In this document: positions 18,815 through 27,555 of the stretch, one piece after another
How positions within the stretch are numbered: position 1 is the stretch's first letter
Layout: each line of letters starts with the position of its first letter
Source: Lachnospiraceae bacterium JLR.KK008
GTDB taxonomy: Bacteria; Bacillota; Clostridia; Lachnospirales; Lachnospiraceae
DNA: 64,000 bases
Direction: 5' to 3'
NCBI GenBank assembly: GCA_037015955.1
Contig: CP143548.1
Location: 179,501-243,500 of the forward strand
The notes under the pieces: generated by a model
Seen by the model: only the letters and a program-made list of their open reading frames with translations
The model's database searches: none
Told to the model about the DNA's origin: nothing
Position numbers and translations under genes: made by a program

Positions 18815-18856
18815 AAGCATACTACTTCACTGACAGAAAGAGGTGATAGTATGCTT
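18815..18856 (+). promoter_or_regulatory. Hairpin enclosing the amidohydrolase ribosome site and start codon
   Basis: A perfect 10-bp inverted repeat, AAGCATACTA (18815-18824) and TAGTATGCTT (18847-18856). The right arm contains the ATG start at 18851 and the loop contains AGAGGTGA. TTTTT follows. It may be a translational or attenuation control for the downstream gene, or a terminator of the GIY-YIG transcript that coincides with the start. Confidence 0.55.
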
Positions 18857-20056
18857 TTTATTGCGAACGGAACTTTATACCCGATGGCCGGAACGATGCC
18901 GGAAAGGTTGGAGCGAGGATGTATCGCCATAGAGAACGGGAAGATCCGCAGAGTCGGGCAGGACTTTACGTATGAAAGTATCTGCGAGGAGGATCAGAGG
19001 ACGAAAGAGGAACGGAAAACAGACATCTATATTGACGCGGCTGGGTGCTGGGTCATGCCCGGTATCATCGAGGCACACTGCCATATGGGAATCACAGAGG
19101 AGAAAAAGGGGATGGAAGGGGATGACTGTAATGAGACGGTAGATCCGCTCACGCCACAGCTTCGGGCTGTCGATGCGATCAACAGCATGGATGCCGCGTT
19201 TGACGATGCCGTGCGCGCAGGCATTACTTCGGCAATGATCGGACCGGGCAGTGCGAACGTTGTCGGCGGACAGTTTGCTTTCGTAAAGACAAAGGGCAGG
19301 CGGATCGATGATCTGATCGTAAAGGCGCCTGCGGCAATGAAGATTGCATTCGGGGAAAATCCCAAGGTCAATTACAGCGGACAGGGGAAGTCTCCGTCCA
19401 CCCGGATGGCCGTTGCCGCCATGCTGCGGGAAGAGCTGACAAAGGCAGCCGCCTACCGGAAGAAAAGAGCGGAAGGGGAGGAGGCTGGGTTTGAGCGGGA
19501 TTTTCACTATGAGGCATGGCTGCCTGTGCTGGAAGGAAAGATTCCGCTGAAAGCTCATGTGCACAGAGTGGATGATATTTTTACAGCTATCCGCATCGCC
19601 AGGGAATTTGGCCTTTCGATGACACTTGATCACTGCAGTGAAGGACATCTGATTGCTGAGGAGATCAAAGAATCCGGGTTTTCGGCGATTGTCGGTCCTG
19701 ATCTGGCCAGCCGCAGCAAAATCGAAGTCCAGAATATGGCGTTTAAGACGGCAGGAATCCTGAGCGCTGCCGGTGTCAAAGTAGCGATCACCACAGATCA
19801 TCCGGTCTCGATCATCGCCTCGCTTCCGATCTGTGCGGGACTGGCAGTCAAGGCCGGACTGCCCATGATGGAAGGGCTGCGGGCTATCACGAGCAATGCG
19901 GCGGAGATCGTTGGTGTATCCGACCGCGTCGGCAGTCTGGAGGAAGGAAAAGACGCAGATATTGCAGTGTTTGACGGGAATCCGATGGAAGTGTTTACGA
20001 ACACAATGATGACAGTGATCGACGGCAGGATCGTGTACAGGAAGGAAGGGTTTTAG
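18851..20056 (+). CDS. Amidohydrolase (imidazolonepropionase-like, TIM-barrel)
   Basis: 401 aa. Metal-dependent amidohydrolase signatures: VMPGIIEAHCHMG (paired metal histidines), LDHCSEGH (further His ligands) and TTDHPV (catalytic Asp region), ending in GSLEEGKDADIAVFDGNPME. COG1228-type members act on cyclic amides or dipeptides; the substrate here cannot be told. The start codon sits in a hairpin (18815-18856). Confidence 0.88.
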   Translation: MLFIANGTLYPMAGTMPERLERGCIAIENGKIRRVGQDFTYESICEEDQRTKEERKTDIYIDAAGCWVMPGIIEAHCHMGITEEKKGMEGDDCNETVDPLTPQLRAVDAINSMDAAFDDAVRAGITSAMIGPGSANVVGGQFAFVKTKGRRIDDLIVKAPAAMKIAFGENPKVNYSGQGKSPSTRMAVAAMLREELTKAAAYRKKRAEGEEAGFERDFHYEAWLPVLEGKIPLKAHVHRVDDIFTAIRIAREFGLSMTLDHCSEGHLIAEEIKESGFSAIVGPDLASRSKIEVQNMAFKTAGILSAAGVKVAITTDHPVSIIASLPICAGLAVKAGLPMMEGLRAITSNAAEIVGVSDRVGSLEEGKDADIAVFDGNPMEVFTNTMMTVIDGRIVYRKEGF

Positions 20057-20079
20057 CCTTAGGAAGTGATTTTGTGGTC

Positions 20080-20108
20080 TTTACCAAATGTAGTAAAAAT
20101 AGTATACT
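20080..20108 (+). promoter_or_regulatory. Promoter close to the start codon of the GH9-like lipoprotein gene
   Basis: TTTACC (20080-20085), 17-bp spacer, TATACT (20103-20108). A start of transcription 6-7 bp downstream would coincide with ATG 20115, and no Shine-Dalgarno sequence is present. This suggests a leaderless mRNA. Confidence 0.5.
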
Positions 20109-20114
20109 ATAACA

Positions 20115-21509
20115 ATGAAACGAAGAAGAATTGTTTGGATAGCAAGGAGAATAACGGCGCTTTGTCTGTGTCTCGTTCTGACCGGTTGCAGCGGAGGCGG
20201 TGCGGATTATGCGCTGGGAACAACGGAATATGGGTTTGGGCCGCAAGGCGGGGAGGCAGAAGTGTCCTATGAAGTGCCGGCGGCCAGACCAAATGTGCTG
20301 ACGGATTGCTTTGGCTATGAACCCGGAAGCGAAAAAACGGTGATCTTTCATGGGAAGGAGCTGCCGGACACCTTTACACTGCGGGATGCAAAGACACGTG
20401 AGGTCGTATACACCGGTAAGGTAAAGAAAAAGAGCACCGACGGGGATACTCTCGGAGAATTTGACAGTTATGGCGAGTTCTCTGATTTCAGAAAACCGGG
20501 CGATTATTATATTCAGGTAGACAGATACGGGGAGTCGTATCCGTTTATTATCCATGACAATCTGTATTATTCTCTCTATCTGCGGGCCTTTGAGAAATTG
20601 CATGGTATGAGGAGCACAGAAACCGGTGGCGGCGGATGGCAGATGCAGGAAACCGGGGCGGAAAAAGAGATCAGTGCCTGTCTCAGTATCTGCCAGCTTC
20701 TGTTTTCTTATGAGATGTTTCCCGAAGTATATACGGATGATACTGACATTTCGGAGAGCGGCAATGGGATACCGGATGTTCTGGATGAATGCCGCTATGA
20801 GGTGGAGTGGCTGATCGATCAGGCTGCGCAGGAGGAAGAGACTGATGGCATCGTATGCGGATACCGGGCCGCGACTCTGGCGAAGTATGCCTATCTGACA
20901 AAAAGTTTTGACACAGCCTTTGCGGGTGAATGCCTGAAGGCGGCGGAGACTGCCTGGAAGAATGCGAATAAAGATCTGTCGGTGTCCGACGGCCTGATCG
21001 CTTTTGCGGCGGCTGAGCTGTACCGGGTGACAGGCGGCAGGCAATACCTGGGACTGGCAGAAGAATACTTGGGGAACAGTGTTGCAAAGGAAGAGAAGTT
21101 ATCCGATCCGGAATTTTTCGGAGGGGTCACTTATATGAATACAAAGAGTAAAGTGGATGTGGAACTTTGCGATGCGATTATCAGAAAGATCATGGAGGAA
21201 GCAGAAGAGATCGCGGAAGTGTCAAAGCAGAATAGTCTTCTTGTCTATGGAGAAACGGAACGGGTGGACAGAAGAGAGATTCTGCAGCAAATGATGCGTA
21301 TCTGTATTGTCAATCATGTGATTACCAATCATGAATATAATATTGTGATCGAGAATCATTTTCACTATCTGATGGGCCGTAATCCGGACAGCGTCTGCCA
21401 TGTATCATACTGGGAGGGGCAGGAGATGCAGACCGATGATATAATGAAGAACCCGGTCGAAAATACGGCGTTTCTTTTTATGATGAGTGAACTGCTCAGT
21501 AATGGATAA
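20115..21509 (+). CDS. GH9-like lipoprotein with degenerate active site
   Basis: 464 aa. Lipoprotein signal with lipobox LTGC (Cys25). Next comes an Ig-like N-terminal cellulase domain (EKTVIFHGKELPDTFTLRDA ... KPGDYYIQV), then an (alpha/alpha)6 GH9-type domain: LLFSYEMFPE, ESGNGIPDVLDECRYEVEWL and HYLMGRNPDSVCHVSYWEG. The catalytic-base block that normally reads GGWxDAGD here reads GGWQMQETGAEK, so both aspartates are missing. Hydrolase activity is doubtful; the protein could bind glycans. No ribosome binding site precedes ATG 20115. The downstream ddl gene starts 52 bp later. Confidence 0.75.
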   Translation: MKRRRIVWIARRITALCLCLVLTGCSGGGADYALGTTEYGFGPQGGEAEVSYEVPAARPNVLTDCFGYEPGSEKTVIFHGKELPDTFTLRDAKTREVVYTGKVKKKSTDGDTLGEFDSYGEFSDFRKPGDYYIQVDRYGESYPFIIHDNLYYSLYLRAFEKLHGMRSTETGGGGWQMQETGAEKEISACLSICQLLFSYEMFPEVYTDDTDISESGNGIPDVLDECRYEVEWLIDQAAQEEETDGIVCGYRAATLAKYAYLTKSFDTAFAGECLKAAETAWKNANKDLSVSDGLIAFAAAELYRVTGGRQYLGLAEEYLGNSVAKEEKLSDPEFFGGVTYMNTKSKVDVELCDAIIRKIMEEAEEIAEVSKQNSLLVYGETERVDRREILQQMMRICIVNHVITNHEYNIVIENHFHYLMGRNPDSVCHVSYWEGQEMQTDDIMKNPVENTAFLFMMSELLSNG

Positions 21510-21561
21510 GAGAGACGGCTGTGATGATAAAAGTGTAGCAGGAATATCAGGAGGAAATCAG

Positions 21562-22590
21562 ATGAAAATAGTCGTGTTGGCCGGGGGGATCAGCCCGGAG
21601 AGAGATGTGTCGTTATGTTCCGGGAAAATGATCTATCAGGCTCTCTGCCGCCGGGGACATCAGGCTCTGCTGCTTGATGTCTATCTTGGGTATGAAGGAG
21701 ACCTGACAGATATATTTGAAATGAGCAGGGAATTGACGGCAGAAACCGGAACAATTAATGATAAAAATCCGGATCTTGATCAGATCAGGGCGATGCGGCC
21801 GGACGGAGAAAAGAATTTTTTCGGGCCGCATGTGATTGCTCTCTGCCAGCAGGCAGATATTGTGTTCCTGGCGCTTCACGGGGAAAATGGAGAGAATGGC
21901 AAAATCCAGGCGGCGTTTGATCTCATGGGCATCAAATATACGGGTGCCGATTATGTGAGCAGTGCGCTTGCCATGAATAAGACGTTGGCCAAAGAGCTGT
22001 TTTTCCAAAATGGAATTCCGACTCCGCAGGGATTTGCGCTGAAGCAGGGCGAGGAAGAAAAAGAAGCAGTCACATTTCCCTGTGTGGTAAAGGTATGCAG
22101 CGGGGGTTCCAGTGTTGGCGTCTATCTGTGCGGGAATGAACAGGAATATCAGGCGGCAAAAAAAGAAGCCTATACATATGAGCGTGAGATCTTAGTGGAA
22201 CAGTATATCAGGGGCCGGGAGTTTTCGGTGGGCGTCATCGAGGGAAAGGCGCTGCCAGTCATTGAGATCGCGCCGCTACAGGGTTTTTATGATTATAAAA
22301 ACAAATATCAGCCGGGCAGTACGATCGAGACTTGCCCTGCCGAGATACCGGCAGAGACAGAGGAGAAGATGGGCCGGGCGGCGGAGGCTGTATTCCGGGC
22401 GCTGCGGCTGAAGGCGTATGCCCGCGTGGATTTTATGATGAATGAAAAAGGCGAGATCTTCTGCCTGGAGGCAAATACATTGCCCGGTATGACACCGACA
22501 TCTCTCTTGCCGCAGGAGGCACAGGCGGCGGGGATGGACTTTGAAAGTTTGTGTGAGCATCTGATCGAAGTGTCGCTCAGAAAGCAATAA
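21562..22590 (+). CDS. ddl: D-alanine--D-alanine ligase
   Basis: 342 aa, ATP-grasp ligase that makes the D-Ala-D-Ala dipeptide for peptidoglycan. Motifs: VLAGGISPERDVSL, LALHGENGENGKIQ, CVVKVCSGGSSVGVYLC (ATP binding), and Mg-binding RVDFMMNEKGEIFCLEANTLPGMTPTSLLP. ATG 21562 follows AGGAGG. It is followed by murF after 47 bp, whose product uses the dipeptide. It could be a variable D-Ala-D-X ligase, although nothing marks it as a Van type. Confidence 0.92.
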   Translation: MKIVVLAGGISPERDVSLCSGKMIYQALCRRGHQALLLDVYLGYEGDLTDIFEMSRELTAETGTINDKNPDLDQIRAMRPDGEKNFFGPHVIALCQQADIVFLALHGENGENGKIQAAFDLMGIKYTGADYVSSALAMNKTLAKELFFQNGIPTPQGFALKQGEEEKEAVTFPCVVKVCSGGSSVGVYLCGNEQEYQAAKKEAYTYEREILVEQYIRGREFSVGVIEGKALPVIEIAPLQGFYDYKNKYQPGSTIETCPAEIPAETEEKMGRAAEAVFRALRLKAYARVDFMMNEKGEIFCLEANTLPGMTPTSLLPQEAQAAGMDFESLCEHLIEVSLRKQ

Positions 22591-22637
22591 CATTGTGTCT
22601 GATCAGTGAGAATGGAATGGGAACAGGGGAGTGCAGG

Positions 22638-24032
22638 ATGGAGAATATGACACTGGAGCGTATCGCGAAGGCGTGCGGCGGTATTTATAAGGGAAAGGAA
22701 GAAGACAGACAGAGGGAAGTGGAAGGCGTAGTACTTGATTCGCGTCTGGTGGAAAAAGACTATTGTTTTATCGCCACAAAAGGAGAACGGGTGGACGGAC
22801 ACAGTTTTATTGCTGATGTCTTTGAGAAAGGGGCTGCCTGTGTCATCTGTGAATCGCTCCCGGACGGAATCGAGGGAAATTTTATTCAGGTTGCGGATTC
22901 CTTTCAGGCGCTGAAAGAGGTGGCGGAGTATTATCGGAGTACATTGCACATCCCCGTAGTCGGGATCACCGGCAGTGTGGGGAAAACGAGTACGAAAGAG
23001 CTGATAGCCAGTGTGCTGGCGCAAAAATACTGCGTACTGAAGACGGAAGGCAACTATAACAATGAAATAGGGGTGCCGCTGACACTTCTGCGCATTCGCA
23101 GGGAACACGAGATCGCCGTGCTGGAGATGGGCATCAATCATTTCGGAGAAATGCGCCGACTGAGTAAAATGGCAAAACCTGACACTTGTGTCATAACGAA
23201 TATCGGAGAGTGTCACCTTGAATTTTTGAAATCCCGGCAGGGGATTTTACAGGCAAAATCCGAAATTTTTGAGTATGCCAGTGAAGAGAGCACGGTATAT
23301 GTCAACGGAGATGATGATATGCTGCGGACGATCGAGCGGGTGAAACATAAAAGGCCGGTGCGGTTCGGTCTGGGGCATCAGAATGATTATTATGCGGAAG
23401 TGACGGAGGATCACGGGCTGTCAGGCTGTGATGTGATGATCTGCAGAGACGGCGGCCGCTTTTTGGCAGAGATCCCATTGCCCGGGGAACATATGATACG
23501 GAATGCACTGGCTGCAACAGCGATCGGGGAACAGTATGGGCTGACGGAGGCAGAGATTGCCGCCGGGATCGCCGCGGTAACGCCAGTAGGCGGCCGCAGT
23601 AATATCGTCACATACGGGAGTCTGACGCTGATTGATGACTGCTACAATGCCAATCCGGTATCCATGCGGGCGGCGCTCGATATGCTCAGCCGTGTGAGCG
23701 GCAAGACGATCGCTGTCCTGGGCGACATGGGAGAGCTTGGTGAGAATGAAGCACAGTATCACCGGGAAATCGGAGCCTATGCGGTGGAAAAAAAGATCAC
23801 CGGTCTGATCTGTGTCGGCAGGCTGGCGCGTTATCTGTATCAGGGAGCCTGTAAAGCAAAAGAGAGGACAATGAATAATACATTCGTCCTCTACTTCGAG
23901 ACATTGGAAGCGCTGCTTTGCAAACTGGAAAACGAAAATCTGTTTTCCTATCATATCACAGCGCTTGTCAAGGCGTCACACAGTATGCAGTTTTCCAGAA
24001 TTATAAAGATGCTGGATCAAAAGAAAAGCTGA
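22638..24032 (+). CDS. murF: UDP-MurNAc-tripeptide--D-Ala-D-Ala ligase
   Basis: 464 aa Mur ligase, adding D-Ala-D-Ala to the UDP-MurNAc-tripeptide. The P-loop GITGSVGKTSTKELI is near residue 115, followed by TEGNYNNEIGVPLTLL, AVLEMGINHFGEM, and the C-terminal DDCYNANPVSMRAAL and GDMGELGE. ATG 22638 follows a GGGGAGTG site. Operon with ddl; convergent with the acyltransferase on the other strand and separated by only 3 bp. Confidence 0.95.
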   Translation: MENMTLERIAKACGGIYKGKEEDRQREVEGVVLDSRLVEKDYCFIATKGERVDGHSFIADVFEKGAACVICESLPDGIEGNFIQVADSFQALKEVAEYYRSTLHIPVVGITGSVGKTSTKELIASVLAQKYCVLKTEGNYNNEIGVPLTLLRIRREHEIAVLEMGINHFGEMRRLSKMAKPDTCVITNIGECHLEFLKSRQGILQAKSEIFEYASEESTVYVNGDDDMLRTIERVKHKRPVRFGLGHQNDYYAEVTEDHGLSGCDVMICRDGGRFLAEIPLPGEHMIRNALAATAIGEQYGLTEAEIAAGIAAVTPVGGRSNIVTYGSLTLIDDCYNANPVSMRAALDMLSRVSGKTIAVLGDMGELGENEAQYHREIGAYAVEKKITGLICVGRLARYLYQGACKAKERTMNNTFVLYFETLEALLCKLENENLFSYHITALVKASHSMQFSRIIKMLDQKKS

Positions 24033-24035
24033 AGA

Positions 24036-24770
24036 TCAGATCATGGCCTTATTCTTGAAATTCATATTTAAAATGAGCTTTCTCACGTAGGCGCCCAGGA
24101 ATTTCCGATCTTCTTTGGAAAGTGTGTCCAGGAGAATCGGTTCTCCGAACTCAATGATCACATGCGCTTTTCTCATAAAAGGCAGGTGATCTTCCCAGAC
24201 AGCAGCGGAGTTTGTAATACTGATCGGGATAATCGGACATTTTGCCTTTTCCGCGATGCGGAAACTTCCTTCATGGAACGGCAAAACCTGATCCGGCTCC
24301 GTGCCCCGGGTTCCCTCGGGAAAAATACAGATCGAAGTGCCGGACTTGATCTCGTTGATCCCTTTTACGATCGATTTCATACCTTCCTTGATGTTTTTAC
24401 GGTCAAGAAAGAGGCAGTGGATATTGCTCATCCATGTGGAGAGCAGAGGAATTTTGCCCATCTCAACCTTTGCCACATAGCCGGTGGGCCGGGGAAAGCA
24501 AAGATAAGTAAGTACAATGTCGAAGTAGCTCCTGTGGTTGCTGACATAGAGAAAAGAGCCTTCTTCCGGAATATGTTCGAGACCGATGTAATCCACCTGG
24601 ACACCGGCGAGAGATGTGCACGTGGAAAATGCCCATTGGACGATCTTCTGACAGCTTCTGTCTTTTAATTTCGGATTGTATTTTCCAATCACCCATTCAA
24701 TGATAAGCAGTGGGATACTGAAGATTAAAAAGAGAACCACGAAACCTGCCGTCATAAGAAAACGAAACAT
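24036..24770 (-). CDS. plsC: 1-acyl-sn-glycerol-3-phosphate acyltransferase
   Basis: 244 aa, membrane-associated lysophosphatidic acid acyltransferase. N-terminal hydrophobic helix (LMTAGFVVLFLIFSIPLLII), catalytic HX4D in SNHRSYFDI, and the FPEGTRG substrate-binding motif. The ATG at 24770 is chosen because GAGGAGG lies 10 bp upstream; the longer frame (to 24848) adds 26 poorly conserved residues. Confidence 0.92.
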   Translation of the reverse strand: MFRFLMTAGFVVLFLIFSIPLLIIEWVIGKYNPKLKDRSCQKIVQWAFSTCTSLAGVQVDYIGLEHIPEEGSFLYVSNHRSYFDIVLTYLCFPRPTGYVAKVEMGKIPLLSTWMSNIHCLFLDRKNIKEGMKSIVKGINEIKSGTSICIFPEGTRGTEPDQVLPFHEGSFRIAEKAKCPIIPISITNSAAVWEDHLPFMRKAHVIIEFGEPILLDTLSKEDRKFLGAYVRKLILNMNFKNKAMI

Positions 24771-24980
24771 GTAAAAAAACCTCCTCAGGCGGAATAAACC
24801 GCGTTTTGCGTACCTTTTTATTATATCCAAGTGGGCAGTAATGTGCAACGGATTCCAGATTTTAAATATACATACTGATAATTTTGTATATTTATTTCAT
24901 TCATGGAAAGGCACTGTCTCTGACATAAAGATAACGCAAATTCCATATATTGGATAGAAAAAACAGACAGAAGTGGAAAT

Positions 24981-25391
24981 ATGGACCGAAAAATGATACA
25001 GACGGCACTGGTTGTACTGATGACGATTTTGCTCATGGGATGCGGCGAGGAGCAGGGCAGAACAAAAAAGCTGCAGGATCTGAAGTTTACGGTAGTGCCG
25101 GAGCAGGAACTTCCGGAAGAACTGCAAACGATTGTGGAGGGCAAAAAAGAGGAGAGCTTTAAGCTGACCTTTATGGATGAGAACAGCATGTACATCTGTG
25201 TCGGCTATGGCAAGCAGCCGACAGGCGGTTACAGTATTTCGGTGACAGAGCTTTATGAGACGGAGAATGCCATTTATATCCACACGAATCTGCTTGGGCC
25301 GTCGGCGGAGGAAGCGAAGGAAAAGAGTCCGTCTTATCCCTACATCGTCGTGAAGCTGGAGAAGCTGGATAAAACGGTTGTATTTGAGTAA
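24981..25391 (+). CDS. PrcB-like lipoprotein
   Basis: 136 aa. Lipoprotein signal with LLMGC (Cys21). The C-terminal domain is a PrcB_C-type fold: MYICVGYGKQPTGGYSISV ... SYPYIVVKLEKLDKTVVFE. In spirochaetes PrcB modulates the PrcA protease; in Clostridia the role is unknown. It is probably an extracytoplasmic binding or protease-modulating protein. Transcribed into pyrC, which starts 46 bp later. Confidence 0.8.
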   Translation: MDRKMIQTALVVLMTILLMGCGEEQGRTKKLQDLKFTVVPEQELPEELQTIVEGKKEESFKLTFMDENSMYICVGYGKQPTGGYSISVTELYETENAIYIHTNLLGPSAEEAKEKSPSYPYIVVKLEKLDKTVVFE

Positions 25392-25437
25392 ACTTTCAAT
25401 ACATAACATGCAGAGGAAAGACAAAGGAGAGCGGGAA

Positions 25438-26736
25438 ATGCTTCTGATAAAAAACGGACATTTACTGGACCCACGGTCCGGACAGGACGCGCAGAAAGAT
25501 ATTCTGATCGAGGGAAGGAAAGTCGTGCGCATCGGCAGCGCGCAGGAATGGAAGGAACTTTTGCATATGCCGGAGCTTGAGCAGTACGATGCTGCGGGAG
25601 CTATTGTGGCGCCGGGACTGATCGATGTACATGTGCATTTCCGTGATCCCGGCTATACGTATAAAGAAGACATTCTGAGCGGGAGCCGGGCAGCGGCCAG
25701 AGGCGGCTTTACGACGGTCGTACTGATGGCCAATACGGACCCGGTTGTGGATAATGCGCAGACACTTTCCTATGTTCTGGAAAAGGGCAGCCGTACGGGA
25801 ATCCATGTGGAGAGCTGCTGCGCGGTCACAAAGGGGATGAAGGGAAAAGAACTGACAAATATGTCAGAATTATTGCAGGCCGGGGCTGCCGGATTTACAG
25901 ATGACGGGAAAGCGATCGTAGACCATGCCATGGCCCGGCAGGCGATGGAGGAGGCAGCGGTCCTGGGCGCTGTTCTCAGCTTTCACGAAGAAAATCCCTG
26001 TTTCATCTCGGAGAATGGCATCAATGCCGGGCGGGCAGCGGATCATTACGGCATCGGCGGCTCGGGCAGGGCAGCGGAGATCGATATGGTAGAACGGGAT
26101 ATTGCGCTGGCGCGGCGGACCGGCGCTGTCATCAATATCCAGCACATCAGTTCCAAAGAGGCGGTTGCGCTTGTGCGCCGGGCAAAGGCGGATGGCATTT
26201 CCGTTCACGCGGAGGCGACGCCGCATCATTTTACGCTGACGGAGGAGGATGTCATCCGCTATGGTACGCTTGCAAAAATGAATCCTCCGCTCAGGCAGGA
26301 GACGGACAGACTGGCGATTATCGAGGGGCTTCGGGACGGAACGATTGATCTGATTGCCACCGATCATGCGCCTCACAGCAGACAGGAGAAGGAGAGAGCG
26401 ATCACAGAAGCGCCAAGCGGGATCATCGGGCTGGAGACCGCATTGTCTCTTGGAATTACAACGCTGGTGAAGGACGGCTGTCTGACAATGATGGAGCTGC
26501 TGGAAAAGATGACATGGAATCCGGCGAAACTGTATGGGTTCGACCGGGGATATGTGTCTGAAGGCGGACCGGCTGATTTTGTAATCTTCGATCCGGAGCG
26601 CTGTCACGCGATAGAGAAATTCGCGTCCAAATCGTGCAATTCTCCGTTTACAGGCAGACAGGTCAGCGGAAAAGTCAAAGCGACGATCTGCGATGGAAAT
26701 TTCGTCTATCGAGAGGAACAGGATGAGCAGAAATAA
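25438..26736 (+). CDS. pyrC: Dihydroorotase
   Basis: 432 aa, type I dihydroorotase of pyrimidine synthesis (carbamoyl-aspartate to dihydroorotate). Zinc motif DVHVHFRDPG, AAGFTDDGK (Asp in place of the carbamylated lysine, as in the Bacillus/Aquifex class), HAEATPHHF and IATDHAPH. ATG 25438 follows an AAAGGAG site at 25423-25429 with a 8-bp gap. First gene of pyrC-pyrK-pyrD. Confidence 0.95.
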   Translation: MLLIKNGHLLDPRSGQDAQKDILIEGRKVVRIGSAQEWKELLHMPELEQYDAAGAIVAPGLIDVHVHFRDPGYTYKEDILSGSRAAARGGFTTVVLMANTDPVVDNAQTLSYVLEKGSRTGIHVESCCAVTKGMKGKELTNMSELLQAGAAGFTDDGKAIVDHAMARQAMEEAAVLGAVLSFHEENPCFISENGINAGRAADHYGIGGSGRAAEIDMVERDIALARRTGAVINIQHISSKEAVALVRRAKADGISVHAEATPHHFTLTEEDVIRYGTLAKMNPPLRQETDRLAIIEGLRDGTIDLIATDHAPHSRQEKERAITEAPSGIIGLETALSLGITTLVKDGCLTMMELLEKMTWNPAKLYGFDRGYVSEGGPADFVIFDPERCHAIEKFASKSCNSPFTGRQVSGKVKATICDGNFVYREEQDEQK

Positions 26737-26777
26737 AACGAGCATCAACAAATGAGCGGAGACAGAAAGGAAGATCT

Positions 26778-27554
26778 ATGATGCAAAAGAAGAAGGAATG
26801 GGGCACAGTCCTCTCTCAGAAAGAGATGGCGCCGGATATTTTTGATATGTGGATCAGGACAAGTCTGGCGGTTTCTGCCAGACCAGGACAGTTTATTGCC
26901 GTCTATCCGCAGGCGGAGAGTACGCTTCTGCCGAGGCCGATCAGTATATGCGAGACCGATCGGGAAGGGGAACGGCTGCGTATCGTGTACCGGATTGCAG
27001 GCAAGGGGACAAGAGAGTTTGCTTCTTACCGGCAGGGGGATACCATTGCTGTTATGGGACCGCTTGGCAACGGGTTTTTGCTTGAGGCGGCAGAAGGAAG
27101 GCGAACCTTTCTCATCGGCGGCGGGATCGGGATTCCCCCGATGTTACAGCTTGCGAAAGAGCTGACGGGAGAGAAAACAGTGATCGCCGGGTACCGGGAC
27201 AGGCATCTGTTTTTAAAAGAAGATTTTGAACAATATGGGACCTTTTATGCTGCTACGGAAGATGGCAGTGAGGGGACGAAAGGAAATGTGATGGACGCCA
27301 TCGCTGCGCAGGGACTTACGGCGGATGTGATCTATGCCTGCGGACCGATGCCAATGCTGCGGGCTGTAAAAGCGTATGCGCAGGATGTCGGGATCAGGGC
27401 TTATCTTTCACTGGAAGAGCGCATGGCGTGCGGCGTTGGCGCCTGCCTCGGCTGCGTATGCAAAACAACGAAGAAGGACGGGCATTCTCATGTGAACAAT
27501 GCAAGAATCTGTACGGATGGACCGGTGTTCGAAGCGGGAGAGGTGGATATTTGA
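26778..27554 (+). CDS. pyrK: Dihydroorotate dehydrogenase B, electron-transfer subunit
   Basis: 258 aa ferredoxin-reductase-like subunit carrying FAD and a [2Fe-2S] cluster. LLPRPISIC (FAD), GPLGNGF, GGGIGIPPMLQLAKEL (NAD binding) and the C-terminal cysteine cluster CGVGACLGCVC...C. Partners PyrD so that NAD+ is the electron acceptor. RBS AGAAAGGAAG precedes the tandem ATGATG start. Confidence 0.95.
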   Translation: MMQKKKEWGTVLSQKEMAPDIFDMWIRTSLAVSARPGQFIAVYPQAESTLLPRPISICETDREGERLRIVYRIAGKGTREFASYRQGDTIAVMGPLGNGFLLEAAEGRRTFLIGGGIGIPPMLQLAKELTGEKTVIAGYRDRHLFLKEDFEQYGTFYAATEDGSEGTKGNVMDAIAAQGLTADVIYACGPMPMLRAVKAYAQDVGIRAYLSLEERMACGVGACLGCVCKTTKKDGHSHVNNARICTDGPVFEAGEVDI

Positions 27555-27555
27555 A

